This document shows positions 28,490 through 37,560 of a stretch of 64,000 bases of DNA, in pieces. The stretch comes from Salinimicrobium marinum (GTDB lineage Bacteria; Bacteroidota; Bacteroidia; Flavobacteriales; Flavobacteriaceae). The stretch spans positions 1 through 64,000 of the forward strand of contig NZ_BMXB01000015.1 of the NCBI RefSeq assembly GCF_014651535.1, given 5' to 3'. How positions within the stretch are numbered: position 1 is the stretch's first letter; each line of letters opens with the position of its first letter. The notes beneath the pieces were generated by a model that ran no database searches, was not told the origin of the DNA, and worked only from the letters and a program-made list of their open reading frames with translations. The position numbers were made by a program, and so were the translations under genes.

Positions 28490-29838
28490 ATTCTTAAATA
28501 GTTCCAGAAGAAAATAATCGGAATCAAAATTATATGCATGGCTCCTATAAGGTTCCTTTTACTTGATTTGGTTTCTAAATTATGTAGATAGTAGTAACCA
28601 ACCAGTGCACAAAGGATGAAAAAAGGAAGATGCGGAAACTGATTTCTTAGTTTAAAGGTGTGCACCAGGTATGATAGACTTATAATGTGGCAGAGGGAAA
28701 ATAATAACATGGGGTAAAGTTCCCTGAACTTATTCTTCAAAGCTATATAAATGGCGTAAAAAAAATAGGGGCTCAAAAATACCTTCAGGATAAGACTGGG
28801 GGCATGCATAACGGTATCCCTGTTATCGCCTAACGGAATAAAAGACGGAAAAGGCCCAAAAATCCCGGCAAGGACAGCAGCCATTCGGTTGAATATGCTG
28901 GCGGAATGAGTCTCCCTATCCGTGGTGGCCATATTGGTGGCGTTGAGATAACGTTCTACGTTAATAAGCTCCAGGTATAGGATACTTCCTAAAAATATTG
29001 CCAGGAGCACAATAGCAAAAAGGACTCTGAGAACATTACTTTTTATTTTAAAGAAAAAAGAGGCTCCGTAGCTGCAGGCGAGAAAAGCAACCAGTACCGT
29101 TCTAAAGAAAAGGATCGAAACAAGGGTGGCCAGGAATAGAATTACATATTTTTTGTTACCCGGCTTCCTCATCCTGTACCAGGAGAAAAAGTTAAGGGTG
29201 ATGATAAACAGCATCAATGTCTCTTTTAATCCGCTGGACTGGTAGTAAATGCTAAAAGAAGATATCCCGAATATCAGTGCACTGAGGATGGATAACTTCT
29301 GCGGCAGAAATTGACGGGCAATTCTGTAAAGAAAATAAACGGTGGCTGAATTTATGAGGACATTAAAAAGCCGTACAATAAGAGGTTCCTCAAAGATTTT
29401 GTAGATAACAGCCAGGTATAGCAGGAAACCACTATCATCATATCCGAATCTTGTGAGTCTTAAAAAATTGTCCAGGTTTGTTGCAATGTTTCCGTTTGAT
29501 AGAAAGGCTGCCGTTTCATGGTAAAATACCGAATCTGAACCGGTATATTCAAAAATTGCTGTTGAAAATTCCTTGTAAAGAATAATGTTAGTAATCGTAA
29601 AAACCAGTGAAATACCAAAAGTAGTCAGGATCAGCGGCTTCACTTTGACGACTTCCGATCTTATGAAAACAAAAATAGCCGAGTATATGCTTAAAAGTGC
29701 GACCAGGTTCATGAGGTAAATATAACGGTCAAGACCCATGGCCTTGAGGTTATATACTCCAAAGAATAGGTAAAATAGGATAGCTATGCCAAAGACCTTT
29801 AGGAAATTGGTCTGATCCTGTATTTTTTTTGTAGACAT
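28486..29838 (-). CDS. Polytopic membrane protein, candidate Wzy polymerase or GT-C enzyme
   Basis: 450 residues with about 10-12 hydrophobic segments. A loop after TM3-4 (EYTGSDSVFYHETAAFLSNG) carries acidic residues as in GT-C/GT39-like transferases. A second long loop (about 295-330) lies in the position of the periplasmic loop of Wzy proteins. No O-antigen ligase signature is seen. It is the only multi-span protein in operon A apart from Wzx, so polymerase is the most economical role, but this rests on position rather than homology. Coupled to the following GT4 by a four-base overlap. Confidence 0.6.
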   Translation of the reverse strand: MSTKKIQDQTNFLKVFGIAILFYLFFGVYNLKAMGLDRYIYLMNLVALLSIYSAIFVFIRSEVVKVKPLILTTFGISLVFTITNIILYKEFSTAIFEYTGSDSVFYHETAAFLSNGNIATNLDNFLRLTRFGYDDSGFLLYLAVIYKIFEEPLIVRLFNVLINSATVYFLYRIARQFLPQKLSILSALIFGISSFSIYYQSSGLKETLMLFIITLNFFSWYRMRKPGNKKYVILFLATLVSILFFRTVLVAFLACSYGASFFFKIKSNVLRVLFAIVLLAIFLGSILYLELINVERYLNATNMATTDRETHSASIFNRMAAVLAGIFGPFPSFIPLGDNRDTVMHAPSLILKVFLSPYFFYAIYIALKNKFRELYPMLLFSLCHIISLSYLVHTFKLRNQFPHLPFFILCALVGYYYLHNLETKSSKRNLIGAMHIILIPIIFFWNYLRI

Positions 29839-29950
29839 GGCTAGCTGTTATGGAAGATTGCGGTGATAGTACCCGTTCCTTTTAACTGGTATGAAAGTCT
29901 TAAAACCTCCTGGAAAAATCATGAATTCTAAAAAAAATTGAGGTTACACT

Positions 29951-30922
29951 TTAGGATGATACAAAGGGATGTTTGGAATGTGGCAGTTTTACGAAAGGGT
30001 GGTAATCCCCTTTTAAAGAAGTGATAGCTGCATTTCTTATGTCGTGAACCAACTCGATGGAGGGTTTTGAATCTTCCAGTCCAAATCCGTTTCCTTTAAG
30101 GATTTCCTTATAACTGGTTATGTGTAGATCTGTGAATCCGTTACTAAATTCAATTTCATTTCCATCCACTTTTATCGATCTGTAGGTACGTTGGCCGGTG
30201 TTTCTTATTTCTGCAGGGATAGTGTCATAGTTGATGGAGAGGAACCACCGGACTCTGGCTTGTTTATATTCGAGGTAACCCGCTGCACGATCATGCGTGT
30301 GCTCATGTACCACGTTTTTTTGTAAGTCTCCAAATATCCAGGAAAGCATGTCGTAAAAATGGACCCCAATATTTGTGGCAATTCCGCCAGATTTCTCACG
30401 GTCTCCTTTCCAGGAAGCATAATACCAGTGACCCCGGGAGGTTAAATAAGTGAGGTCTACGTCATAAATCTTATCCCTTGGTCCATTCATAACCTGGTCT
30501 TTTAGCGCTATAATGGAAGGATGTAGTCTTAGCTGGAGAATAGAGTTGATCTTGTTGCCGGTTTCCTTTTCGATTGCAGCAAGACCATCAAGATTCCAGG
30601 GATTAAGCACCAGGGGTTTTTCACAAATAGCATCTGCTCCTCTTCTTAACGCCATACGTATGTGGGAATCGTGTAAATAATTAGGAGTACAGATGCTTAC
30701 ATAATCCAGCTGTACATTTTTTTCTCTGCTAATCATTTCTATGTGGCGATCAAATCTCTCAAATTCAACAAAGAAATCTGCATCGGGAAAATAACTGTCT
30801 ATAATGCCTACAGAGTCAAATTTATCCAGTGCAGCAATCAGGTTGTTATTGGTTGCTTTAATTGCCTGAAGATGCCTGGGCGCAATATAACCTGCTGCTC
30901 CTATCAGGGCGAAATTTTTCAT
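29951..30922 (-). CDS. wlbA: UDP-GlcNAc(A) 3-dehydrogenase-like oxidoreductase (WlbA/WbpB type)
   Basis: 323 residues from the ATG at 30922 (MKNFALIGAAGYIAPRHLQA, the normal start of this family). The frame is open upstream to 31045, which would add 41 unusual residues. Gfo/Idh/MocA fold: NAD-binding GAAGYIAPRH, the EKP motif in ADAICEKPLVLNP (about 93-105), and the substrate segment LQLRLHP. In the WbpB/WlbA group it oxidises C3 of UDP-N-acetylglucosaminuronate before transamination. Next to the WbpD-like acetyltransferase. Confidence 0.85.
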   Translation of the reverse strand: MKNFALIGAAGYIAPRHLQAIKATNNNLIAALDKFDSVGIIDSYFPDADFFVEFERFDRHIEMISREKNVQLDYVSICTPNYLHDSHIRMALRRGADAICEKPLVLNPWNLDGLAAIEKETGNKINSILQLRLHPSIIALKDQVMNGPRDKIYDVDLTYLTSRGHWYYASWKGDREKSGGIATNIGVHFYDMLSWIFGDLQKNVVHEHTHDRAAGYLEYKQARVRWFLSINYDTIPAEIRNTGQRTYRSIKVDGNEIEFSNGFTDLHITSYKEILKGNGFGLEDSKPSIELVHDIRNAAITSLKGDYHPFVKLPHSKHPFVSS

Positions 30923-31093
30923 TTGATAAATATTTTTAAGATTAGAGACCTGACTGATCTCATCTTCAGTGAGTTCTATTTTTGGTGAAATAAAAGGAAC
31001 ATTCCTCGAAGAAATTATTTTTTTATTTAAGGTGGTAAAGCTCATCGTGGGTTGGTTAATCGTGATTTAGTGAGAGGTAATAGCTGGGTGAGT

Positions 31094-31678
31094 TCAGATA
31101 TCTGATTTTTCTACCTTGTTATGTGTTAATGTATATACTTCACCGGTTTCCGGGCAGGTTGCAATGCCATCGTTTCCAAAATTTAGTTTATGTCCATATT
31201 CGCTTACCCAGCCAGTCTGTCTTGCCGGATTTCCAATAACAAGGGCATAATCTGGTACAGGTTTCGTAATCACAGCACCAGCACCTACCATGGCGTATTT
31301 TCCTATCTCATTTCCGCAGATGATGGTCGCATTAGCCCCTATAGAAGCTCCTTTCCTAACGTGGGTACACTGGTATTCCGATTTGCGGTTTATAGCGCTC
31401 CTGGGGTTGATGATGTTAGTGAAAACCATTGAAGGTCCAAGAAAAACATCATCTTCACAAATTACCCCGGTATATACTGAAACATTGTTCTGAATCTTTA
31501 CATTGGTTCCCAGCACTACATAAGGAGAAATAACTACGTTTTGACCTATGTTGCACCTGCTTCCTATTTTGCAGTGGGGCATGATATGAGAGAAATGCCA
31601 TATTTTCACATCTTCTGCGATCTCACAACCTTCATCAATTACAGCTGTTGGATGGGAAAAGTAATTTTGAGCTATCAT
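31094..31678 (-). CDS. wlbB: UDP-3-amino-sugar uronate N-acetyltransferase (WlbB/WbpD type)
   Basis: 194 residues with a left-handed beta-helix of hexapeptide repeats ([25 protein letters not shown] and onwards), the family stretch [14 protein letters not shown], and the C-terminal [11 protein letters not shown]. It acetylates the C3 amine of UDP-2-acetamido-3-amino-2,3-dideoxyglucuronate. Together with the upstream-pathway WlbA-like dehydrogenase it implies a 2,3-diacetamido uronic acid in polysaccharide A. The aminotransferase (WbpE/WlbC) that should stand between them is absent from the operon. Confidence 0.88.
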   Translation of the reverse strand: MIAQNYFSHPTAVIDEGCEIAEDVKIWHFSHIMPHCKIGSRCNIGQNVVISPYVVLGTNVKIQNNVSVYTGVICEDDVFLGPSMVFTNIINPRSAINRKSEYQCTHVRKGASIGANATIICGNEIGKYAMVGAGAVITKPVPDYALVIGNPARQTGWVSEYGHKLNFGNDGIATCPETGEVYTLTHNKVEKSDI

Positions 31679-31768
31679 ATTTATTGATGGTTACTATTCT
31701 TGGGAAAACCTTCCCGAGCCATTGTTTTAAATTTTCAGAAGTAAAAAAAACGTCAACTTCTGAAGTGG

Positions 31769-33241
31769 TTATTTTGAAAACTTTTGCAGCAGAGGTTTGG
31801 CAAACTGAATGTAGTTTAGCCGGAATAGACTCGAGGATAACAAGAGTAACATGCCGTAAAGGATGCCATGTGCCAGAACCTTCATTATTATAGAGTTCCA
31901 GCTAAAAAAGCTTAAAGCAAAATATACACTTAGTATGCATAAGGTTGTATGGGCAAGGATGCGCATAATAGATCTTACCGGTACCAGATCTCTAACTTTT
32001 ATCCCCAGGAACTTTGCGATAAAATATAAGAAAATATTAATCTTGAAAATTGCAAGGGCCACAGAAAGAATTGCAATGGCAACAGGGGAGTTAAACCACT
32101 GGATTACAAAATATCCCGCCACCCAAATTACTAGTGCCAGCCACATGTGCATACGTGCGTAAAACCGGGTTTTTCCCATAGCAAAAAGTAAGGGAGCAAA
32201 CAGGATAATATTAAAAATATTCAGAAACATATTAACCTGGAAGTAAATGCCCGAACCTTTATAAGCTTCAGAATATAAGAGAATCATGATCTCGTTGGCG
32301 AAAAACAGAAAGAAGATTACGAAAGGGTAAATAAGAATGGCCGACTTATATAATGCACTTTTCCAGACCCTGATCATTTCTTTCTTGTTCCCCTCTTCGT
32401 GTACGATCTTCGAAAAAACCGGCATGAGTACCACAGAGGTAGCTGAGGTTACCATTCCTACGAGGGGTAGTTCTATAAATCCATTGGAAAATTCAGCAAA
32501 GGTGCCAGCTCCAAAATACCTGCTTATATAGAACTGGTCGGCAGCTTTAATGAGAATTCCCCATAAACTGGCCAGGGCTATTGGGAAACTGTAAGCGAAT
32601 ATTTCTTTGGAGGAAATGTCAGCTTTTTCAGGAGTAATATTTTTAAAGGGAATTTGTTTAAAGAAGAGCGCCAGTGTGAGGGTAATAAAGGAAGCACAAA
32701 CCCATCCATAAACCGCGGCCATTATACCTCCATTGAAAAAGATAACCGGAACCACTATACAAATTAGCATTAACAGGCGGGATAGTGTATTGTAAAGGGC
32801 AATAAACCTCGTTTTTCTGTATGCAGCAAAAATTCCTTCTATTCCCAGAGTTGGCACCAGCATTACCGGGACCAGGGAGAACAACTGTAAACCTTCGGTA
32901 AGCTCTGGGTTTTTTAATAATCTGCTTATTACAGGTGCGGCAAAATACAGGGATGCAGAAAACAGAAAACCCGTTAGAAACAGAAAACGGTTAATCTTTT
33001 TTACTACGGATTTACCCTGGGAAAGATTAAACCGGGGCAAATAATAGCCAAAGACCTTTGGCAACCCGGCAGTAAAGATTACCAGGAGAGTATTATAAAC
33101 ATAGATGATTTGTTTATAAGTACCATATTCTTCTTTTCCGAAATATCTAGACAGGATTGCAGCACTCACTATTGCAATACTTACAGAGCTTAAACTGGCA
33201 ATGACTACCCAAAAGGCTTGTGATGAATGGCTGTCTTTCAA
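31769..33241 (-). CDS. wzx: Wzx-type oligosaccharide flippase (operon A)
   Basis: 490 residues with about 12-14 membrane helices. The N-terminus has the polysaccharide-synthase/MOP signature (WVVIASLSSVSIAIVSAAILSRYFGKEEYGTYKQI). It flips the lipid-linked repeat unit to the periplasm. It is the first gene of operon A, 170 bp or so after a promoter that is shared in sequence with operon B. The paralogue at 56359 is clearly diverged, consistent with a different repeat unit. Confidence 0.92.
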   Translation of the reverse strand: MKDSHSSQAFWVVIASLSSVSIAIVSAAILSRYFGKEEYGTYKQIIYVYNTLLVIFTAGLPKVFGYYLPRFNLSQGKSVVKKINRFLFLTGFLFSASLYFAAPVISRLLKNPELTEGLQLFSLVPVMLVPTLGIEGIFAAYRKTRFIALYNTLSRLLMLICIVVPVIFFNGGIMAAVYGWVCASFITLTLALFFKQIPFKNITPEKADISSKEIFAYSFPIALASLWGILIKAADQFYISRYFGAGTFAEFSNGFIELPLVGMVTSATSVVLMPVFSKIVHEEGNKKEMIRVWKSALYKSAILIYPFVIFFLFFANEIMILLYSEAYKGSGIYFQVNMFLNIFNIILFAPLLFAMGKTRFYARMHMWLALVIWVAGYFVIQWFNSPVAIAILSVALAIFKINIFLYFIAKFLGIKVRDLVPVRSIMRILAHTTLCILSVYFALSFFSWNSIIMKVLAHGILYGMLLLLSSSLFRLNYIQFAKPLLQKFSK

Positions 33242-33327
33242 ATTCTGAAAATGCCTGCTAAGGCTGGTTTTCTGATGGTTAAAGGCTTTAAAGTTTTCTG
33301 GGGCTAGTTTTTGTATTGGGGATGGTG

Positions 33328-33360
33328 TTTTTTTTCACGGCTCCGCCGCCGTGAGTCCCA
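33328..33360 (-). promoter_or_regulatory. Conserved leader hairpin, operon A
   Basis: On the - strand TGGGACT then a hairpin CACGGC-GGCGGA-GCCGTG followed by a run of A. It lies roughly 60 bases downstream of the -7 box and 90 bases before wzx. A matching element lies in the leader of operon B (60538-60569). It is a candidate recognition site for the UpxY-type antiterminator, by analogy with ops/JUMPstart elements; that role is inferred. Confidence 0.55.
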
Positions 33361-33417
33361 TTTTCAAATTCCCCGATACTGCTAATTAGTTGAAATTTGC
33401 AGCCTTCTGCTGAGGCG

Positions 33418-33448
33418 CAAATATAAATTTTCACTTTTCTTTAAGAAA
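33418..33448 (-). promoter_or_regulatory. Promoter of polysaccharide operon A
   Basis: The -7 box TATATTTG (33425-33418, - strand) is an exact consensus match. TTTC at 33448-33445 is a one-mismatch -33 at 19 bases. The flanking text GAAAAGTGAAA...TATATTTGC recurs with few changes at the operon B promoter (60639-60663). Confidence 0.6.
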
Positions 33449-33867
33449 CTATTTGAAGGGAAATTTATTGCTTAAGTTGTTAAAAAATTGGGTGCCTTGA
33501 AATTAGGTGCTGGCGATGAGGCTCTTGAATTGGGTGTGTTGTGAATATTGTGTTAATTCCGTTGAGGTTTATCTTTTTGAAGTTAATTGATAGGATAGGA
33601 CGGTTTCAAATAGCTGGAGCTAAAGGCTCTCGCCTGAAAAGAAGAGGTATGGTATATCTCATTGGAGCCGCCGCAGGAGATTCGTCGAAGCACTTATGGA
33701 AACCAGTGCAGGTTGCTATGGAGTGTACTCTGTTTTACAATTCTACTATTCCGCTACGAAAAAAGGGCGGGCCCAGTGTGACAGGACAGGGAGATTCCGT
33801 TAATAACCGTCGTGAAAAAGGAGCGGACTCGGGGCTGTCAACGGGAAAAAGCAGATCGTTACAAATC
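33449..33867. other. Intergenic region between wzc copy 2 and operon A
   Basis: About 420 bp. A GTG-initiated frame of 129 residues on the + strand (33541-33930) covers it, but it runs through the terminator below, has no family resemblance and is judged spurious. No other feature recognised. Confidence 0.4.
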
Positions 33868-33904
33868 AAAAAATCCACTCCTTTACATGTAAAAGAGTGG
33901 ATTT
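33868..33904 (-). terminator. Terminator of wza-wzc copy 2
   Basis: On the - strand a long stem AAATCCACTC / GAGTGGATTT, extended inside by TTTACATGTAAA and followed by a T-run (GGATTTTTTG). It lies about 90 bases after the kinase stop at 33991. Confidence 0.85.
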
Positions 33905-33990
33905 CTTTGTTCACCTCATGGTTCAATTGAAAATTCTAAACTGACTTATGAGAACTGATAGCTCACAGCCAGGAATTTACAGAGATTACG

Positions 33991-36387
33991 CTACCAAATA
34001 GCAGCTCTGTTTTTCAGGCGTTTCCAAAAACCTGCCTGTTCCTGCCCGTATGCGTATCCATATTTATTTCCATATCCGTAATTTGCTGAATCTACATCAT
34101 TAATTACAAATCCGAGATTTTTTAGCTTTCCTTCGTTTATAGCATCAACAGGGAAATGTAATAAATCCTTCTCTGTTAAACCTGCGCGCACTACGTACAG
34201 AGTTAAATCGGCATATTGATTAATAAGGAATGTATCCACAATAAGCATTGAAGGAGCCGTATCAATAACTACATAATCATACATGGTTTCAAGCTCTTCA
34301 AACATTTTTCTTGTTTTTTCCCTTCCCAGAAGTTCAGATGGGTTAGGAGGAATGCTTCCCGAGGCAAGCAGATCGAGGTTCTTGTGGAGCGTAGATTTTT
34401 TGATAAGTGCAGTAAGCTTTACTTCATCACTAATAAGATAGTCACTCACTCCCTGGTATCTTTTGCTTTCCTGCTCAAACCGCTGAAGTTGTGGGTTTCT
34501 TAAATCCCCTCCTACAATCAGCACTTTGTTGTTGTTATTGGCAAGGGTTACCGCTAGATTAAATGCAGTAAATGTTTTTCCTTCCCCTTTAATAGACGAG
34601 GTAACCAGGATAGTATTACCCCCGGTCTTTGCCTGGGTGTTAAGCAATAAATAACGTAAATTGTTATGAAGGACCCTAAAAGATTCTGCCAGAATGGAGC
34701 GGTCATTTTCCTGGATTAACTCAGTGGTGTTTTTTCCAAGTCTTGGGATTTCCCCAAGAATAGGGATACCTGCATGTATATTCTCAATATCATTACGGCT
34801 GTGCACCTTGTTGTTAAGCAGGTTTTTTAGATAAATTATAAGGAAAGGTATAATTAAACCTAGAATGAGCGCTGCAAGATAAATGATCTTTGTCTTGGGT
34901 GATACAGGTTCTTCAGAGCTCCTTGCCACATCCACGATCTTGGCTTTGGGTGCAGTTACCGCCAGGGAAAGAGAAGTTTCTTCACGCTTTTGCAGCAGGT
35001 AAAGGTACAGGGCTTCTTTGATATTCTGCTGGCGCTCAATATTCCGGAACTGTTTTTCTTTGGAGGGTACGCCAGCAATCTGCGCATCAATTTTCGCCTC
35101 CTGTGCATTGAGATCATTACGGGCAATACGAAGAGATGTGCGCATATTATTTAGACTCTGCAGTACATTTGCCTTGATTTGCTGTATCTGGTTGTTGAGG
35201 TTAACAATAATAGGGTTGTCCTGAGTGGAGCCGGCAAGGATTCTGTCTCTTTCCAGCACCAGTTGGTTATATGACTGAATAACATTGGTCACACCCTCTT
35301 CCCGGAAACCAAGGTTGGCGGGTAGCAATCCTTCATTGTCAGATTTCAGGTAGTCGATCATTGTATTTGCCAGTTCCAGTTGGGTTTCTACTTCGAGTTG
35401 CCTGTTCCTGAAGTCATTGGCATTTTCTATAAACACCTTTGATTCTTCTTCAATGTCTGTTAGCTGATTCTCTTTTTTGAACTCTTCCTTACCAGTTTCT
35501 ACTGAATCCAGTTCGCGGGTAATAATCTCCAGCCTGTCTTCAATAAAATTGGCGGTATTTAAAGAAACCAGATTTTTATCGGCAATGGCTTGTTGATTAT
35601 ATTCAAAGATCAACTGGTCCACGATTTGCCGGGCTTTTTCCTTTACAGGATCCTGAAGGCTTATCTCGATAAGACTTGAATTTTTATCTGTGAGGTTTAC
35701 CTGGATTTTTTGTTGATAAGCAATAGCAGCTTTGTCTAAGGTAGTAATACTAACTTCAACAGGTTCTCCCACGGTTATTGCAGAAGTATTTTCAAAGACC
35801 GGCGTCACAGAGAGCTGTGCATACGGTATGTTTAAAGCTTCTCCGAAATTCATTTTTTTACTGAAACCAGAGGCTTCCATTTCCACCGTATAAGTGGAAT
35901 CTGAAGTAATTGTAAAAATCAAAGGTTCCTTTTCCTCAATTTCAGCAAAACGTTTTGCATCAAAAGCAAGGATCTGCACTTTAAAAGGTTTATTGGCAAA
36001 CAGTTCTGTGGTACGAACCTCTCCTTTTTTAAAGTACCGGATGTGGAGATTTAGCTCTCTGGCAACGTTGGTCATTAAGCGCTCAGAACGAAGGATTCCA
36101 ATCTCATTTTCAATGGAATTCGTTCCCATGCTGCCCAGCATTCCAAGGTCTGCAAACGCCGACATTTCCGAAGGCATATTGCCGTTCTTTTCATCCTTAA
36201 TAATTACGGTGGCTTTGGTGTTATAGATAGGAGTAGTATAGCGTAGGTACATAAAAGCACCAAAAAGGCAGATGATAACTCCCGCTACAAACCAGGGCCA
36301 GTGGCGCAGGTATTTCGACAACTCCTCCCGTAGGTTAATTTCTTCTTCCTGTGGACGGGGACGGGTTTGGGTAGGGTTTTGTGACAT
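33991..36387 (-). CDS. wzc: Wzc-like chain-length regulator / tyrosine autokinase (copy 2)
   Basis: 798 residues with the same architecture as copy 1: TM1 (WPWFVAGVIICLFGAFMYL) near the N-terminus, coiled-coil periplasmic region, TM2 (IIYLAALILGLIIPFLIIY), BY-kinase with Walker A TSSIKGEGKT, A' VLIVGGDLRNP, B VVIDTAP, and the tyrosine tail NYGYGNKYGYAYG. Most of the coiled-coil and linker text is shared with copy 1, while the membrane-proximal periplasmic domain differs more. It follows wza copy 2 after two bases. Probably controls the chain length of one of the two polymers. Confidence 0.95.
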   Translation of the reverse strand: MSQNPTQTRPRPQEEEINLREELSKYLRHWPWFVAGVIICLFGAFMYLRYTTPIYNTKATVIIKDEKNGNMPSEMSAFADLGMLGSMGTNSIENEIGILRSERLMTNVARELNLHIRYFKKGEVRTTELFANKPFKVQILAFDAKRFAEIEEKEPLIFTITSDSTYTVEMEASGFSKKMNFGEALNIPYAQLSVTPVFENTSAITVGEPVEVSITTLDKAAIAYQQKIQVNLTDKNSSLIEISLQDPVKEKARQIVDQLIFEYNQQAIADKNLVSLNTANFIEDRLEIITRELDSVETGKEEFKKENQLTDIEEESKVFIENANDFRNRQLEVETQLELANTMIDYLKSDNEGLLPANLGFREEGVTNVIQSYNQLVLERDRILAGSTQDNPIIVNLNNQIQQIKANVLQSLNNMRTSLRIARNDLNAQEAKIDAQIAGVPSKEKQFRNIERQQNIKEALYLYLLQKREETSLSLAVTAPKAKIVDVARSSEEPVSPKTKIIYLAALILGLIIPFLIIYLKNLLNNKVHSRNDIENIHAGIPILGEIPRLGKNTTELIQENDRSILAESFRVLHNNLRYLLLNTQAKTGGNTILVTSSIKGEGKTFTAFNLAVTLANNNNKVLIVGGDLRNPQLQRFEQESKRYQGVSDYLISDEVKLTALIKKSTLHKNLDLLASGSIPPNPSELLGREKTRKMFEELETMYDYVVIDTAPSMLIVDTFLINQYADLTLYVVRAGLTEKDLLHFPVDAINEGKLKNLGFVINDVDSANYGYGNKYGYAYGQEQAGFWKRLKNRAAIW

Positions 36388-36389
36388 AA

Positions 36390-37169
36390 CTAGTTTGTAA
36401 GTAGGATTGCAAGAGAAATTAATACAGAAGCAATGGAGATATAAACAGAGGCATTCCTGTTATAACTGGCTCCCTGCATCTGGGCCTGATTTGGTTCAAT
36501 ATACACCACGTCATTTTGATGCAGGTAGTAGTATTCGGAATTTAAAAAGTCGCTTTGGGTAAGATCCACATATTCGTATTCCTTAGTGTCCCCTGTTTCC
36601 CGTAAGATCATGATATTATCCCTGCGGCCGTAGATGGTAAGATCTCCTGCCATTCCCAATGCTTTGGAAAGACTAATACGCTCATCGGGTACCGTAAAGG
36701 TGCCGGGGCGGTTCACTTCTCCCAGTACGGTAACCTGGAAGTTGACCAGTTTGATGTTGATAATTGGGTTTTGTACATACCTGGAAATTTCTGTCTTGAA
36801 TTTCTCTACCAGCTCCTGTCTGGTAAGTCCTGCTACATGGACTGTTCCCAGTACCGGAAATTCTATATTCCCATCGCTGTCTACCAGGTAACTCTGTAGC
36901 TGCATGTTACCCTGAATACCCATATCTCCAATTCTTGGGGCAGAGGTCACCGGGAGGTTAAAAGGCTGCACAGCTTCTATATTTGCAGCCGAAACCGTAA
37001 TGGTGAGCAGGTCATTCGGCTGGATTTTAAGATTTGTTTTAGCAGCATCAATAGTGCTTTGAAGTTCCGGCATATTTTGGAAATAGGCTATCTTCTTGCG
37101 AGATACACAAGAGCCTAAAATCAGGGCAGATACTGCCAGTAGGATAAGGGGGCGAAATCTTATTTTCAT
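36390..37169 (-). CDS. wza: Wza-like polysaccharide export lipoprotein (copy 2)
   Basis: 259 residues. Lipobox LILGSC (Cys about 21), Poly-export and SLBB domains, C-terminal hydrophobic helix identical to that of copy 1 (VYISIASVLISLAILLTN). By eye roughly nine residues in ten match copy 1, apart from the signal peptide and a short stretch around GDMGIQGN, where copy 1 has two extra residues. Operon partner of wzc copy 2. Strong promoter upstream. Confidence 0.94.
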   Translation of the reverse strand: MKIRFRPLILLAVSALILGSCVSRKKIAYFQNMPELQSTIDAAKTNLKIQPNDLLTITVSAANIEAVQPFNLPVTSAPRIGDMGIQGNMQLQSYLVDSDGNIEFPVLGTVHVAGLTRQELVEKFKTEISRYVQNPIINIKLVNFQVTVLGEVNRPGTFTVPDERISLSKALGMAGDLTIYGRRDNIMILRETGDTKEYEYVDLTQSDFLNSEYYYLHQNDVVYIEPNQAQMQGASYNRNASVYISIASVLISLAILLTN

Positions 37170-37186
37170 AATATTTGTAATGCTTG

Positions 37187-37217
37187 CAAAACTACCATAT
37201 TAAGATTTGTTTAACAA
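37187..37217 (-). promoter_or_regulatory. Promoter of wza-wzc copy 2
   Basis: On the - strand TTG (37217-37215), a 20-base spacer, then TAGTTTTG (37194-37187), an exact -7 box. The spacer begins TTAAAC, as in copy 1 (TTAACT). The -7 box lies 17 bases before the ATG. Confidence 0.7.
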
Positions 37218-37560
37218 TGGTTCGTTGCGTTAAAATTTGGGGTATTTGATGCTTTAAACTTTGTCTTTAAAACTATGGCTGTTTATGATATATCCCGAAG
37301 GGGACGTGCGCTATTCATCCTTTATTTAAATTCAGAAGAAACAATATTTCAGCAGGTTGAAACCTTGAAAATTATACTGCACAAGATCTGTATTCAAGAG
37401 AACGCATTAGGTCGTTTAGTAACACCTCATGGTTTTTAAAAGAAAAGAGTTGAGTTTATTTATTCTGAAGTGCAAGGATAGTTTTGGGGAGCTAATGGAG
37501 GATCAAGCCTTGATCTCTTGAAAATTTTTTAATGGAGGTTCATGATTAAATCATCTTTAG
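37218..37560. other. Intergenic region, about 340 bp
   Basis: AT-rich sequence between the split-YjbH operon and the wza-wzc copy 2 promoter. No gene, RNA or convincing terminator found. Confidence 0.3.

Noticed and set aside
33337-33357. Leader hairpin of operon A as a simple terminator
   Set aside because: On the transcribed (-) strand it is followed by a run of A, not T. The same element recurs in operon B, so a regulatory role is more likely.
33541-33930. GTG-initiated + strand frame of 129 residues in the gap upstream of operon A
   Set aside because: It runs through a strong - strand terminator hairpin (33868-33904), has a mixed composition with no family resemblance, and is opposite in direction to all neighbours.
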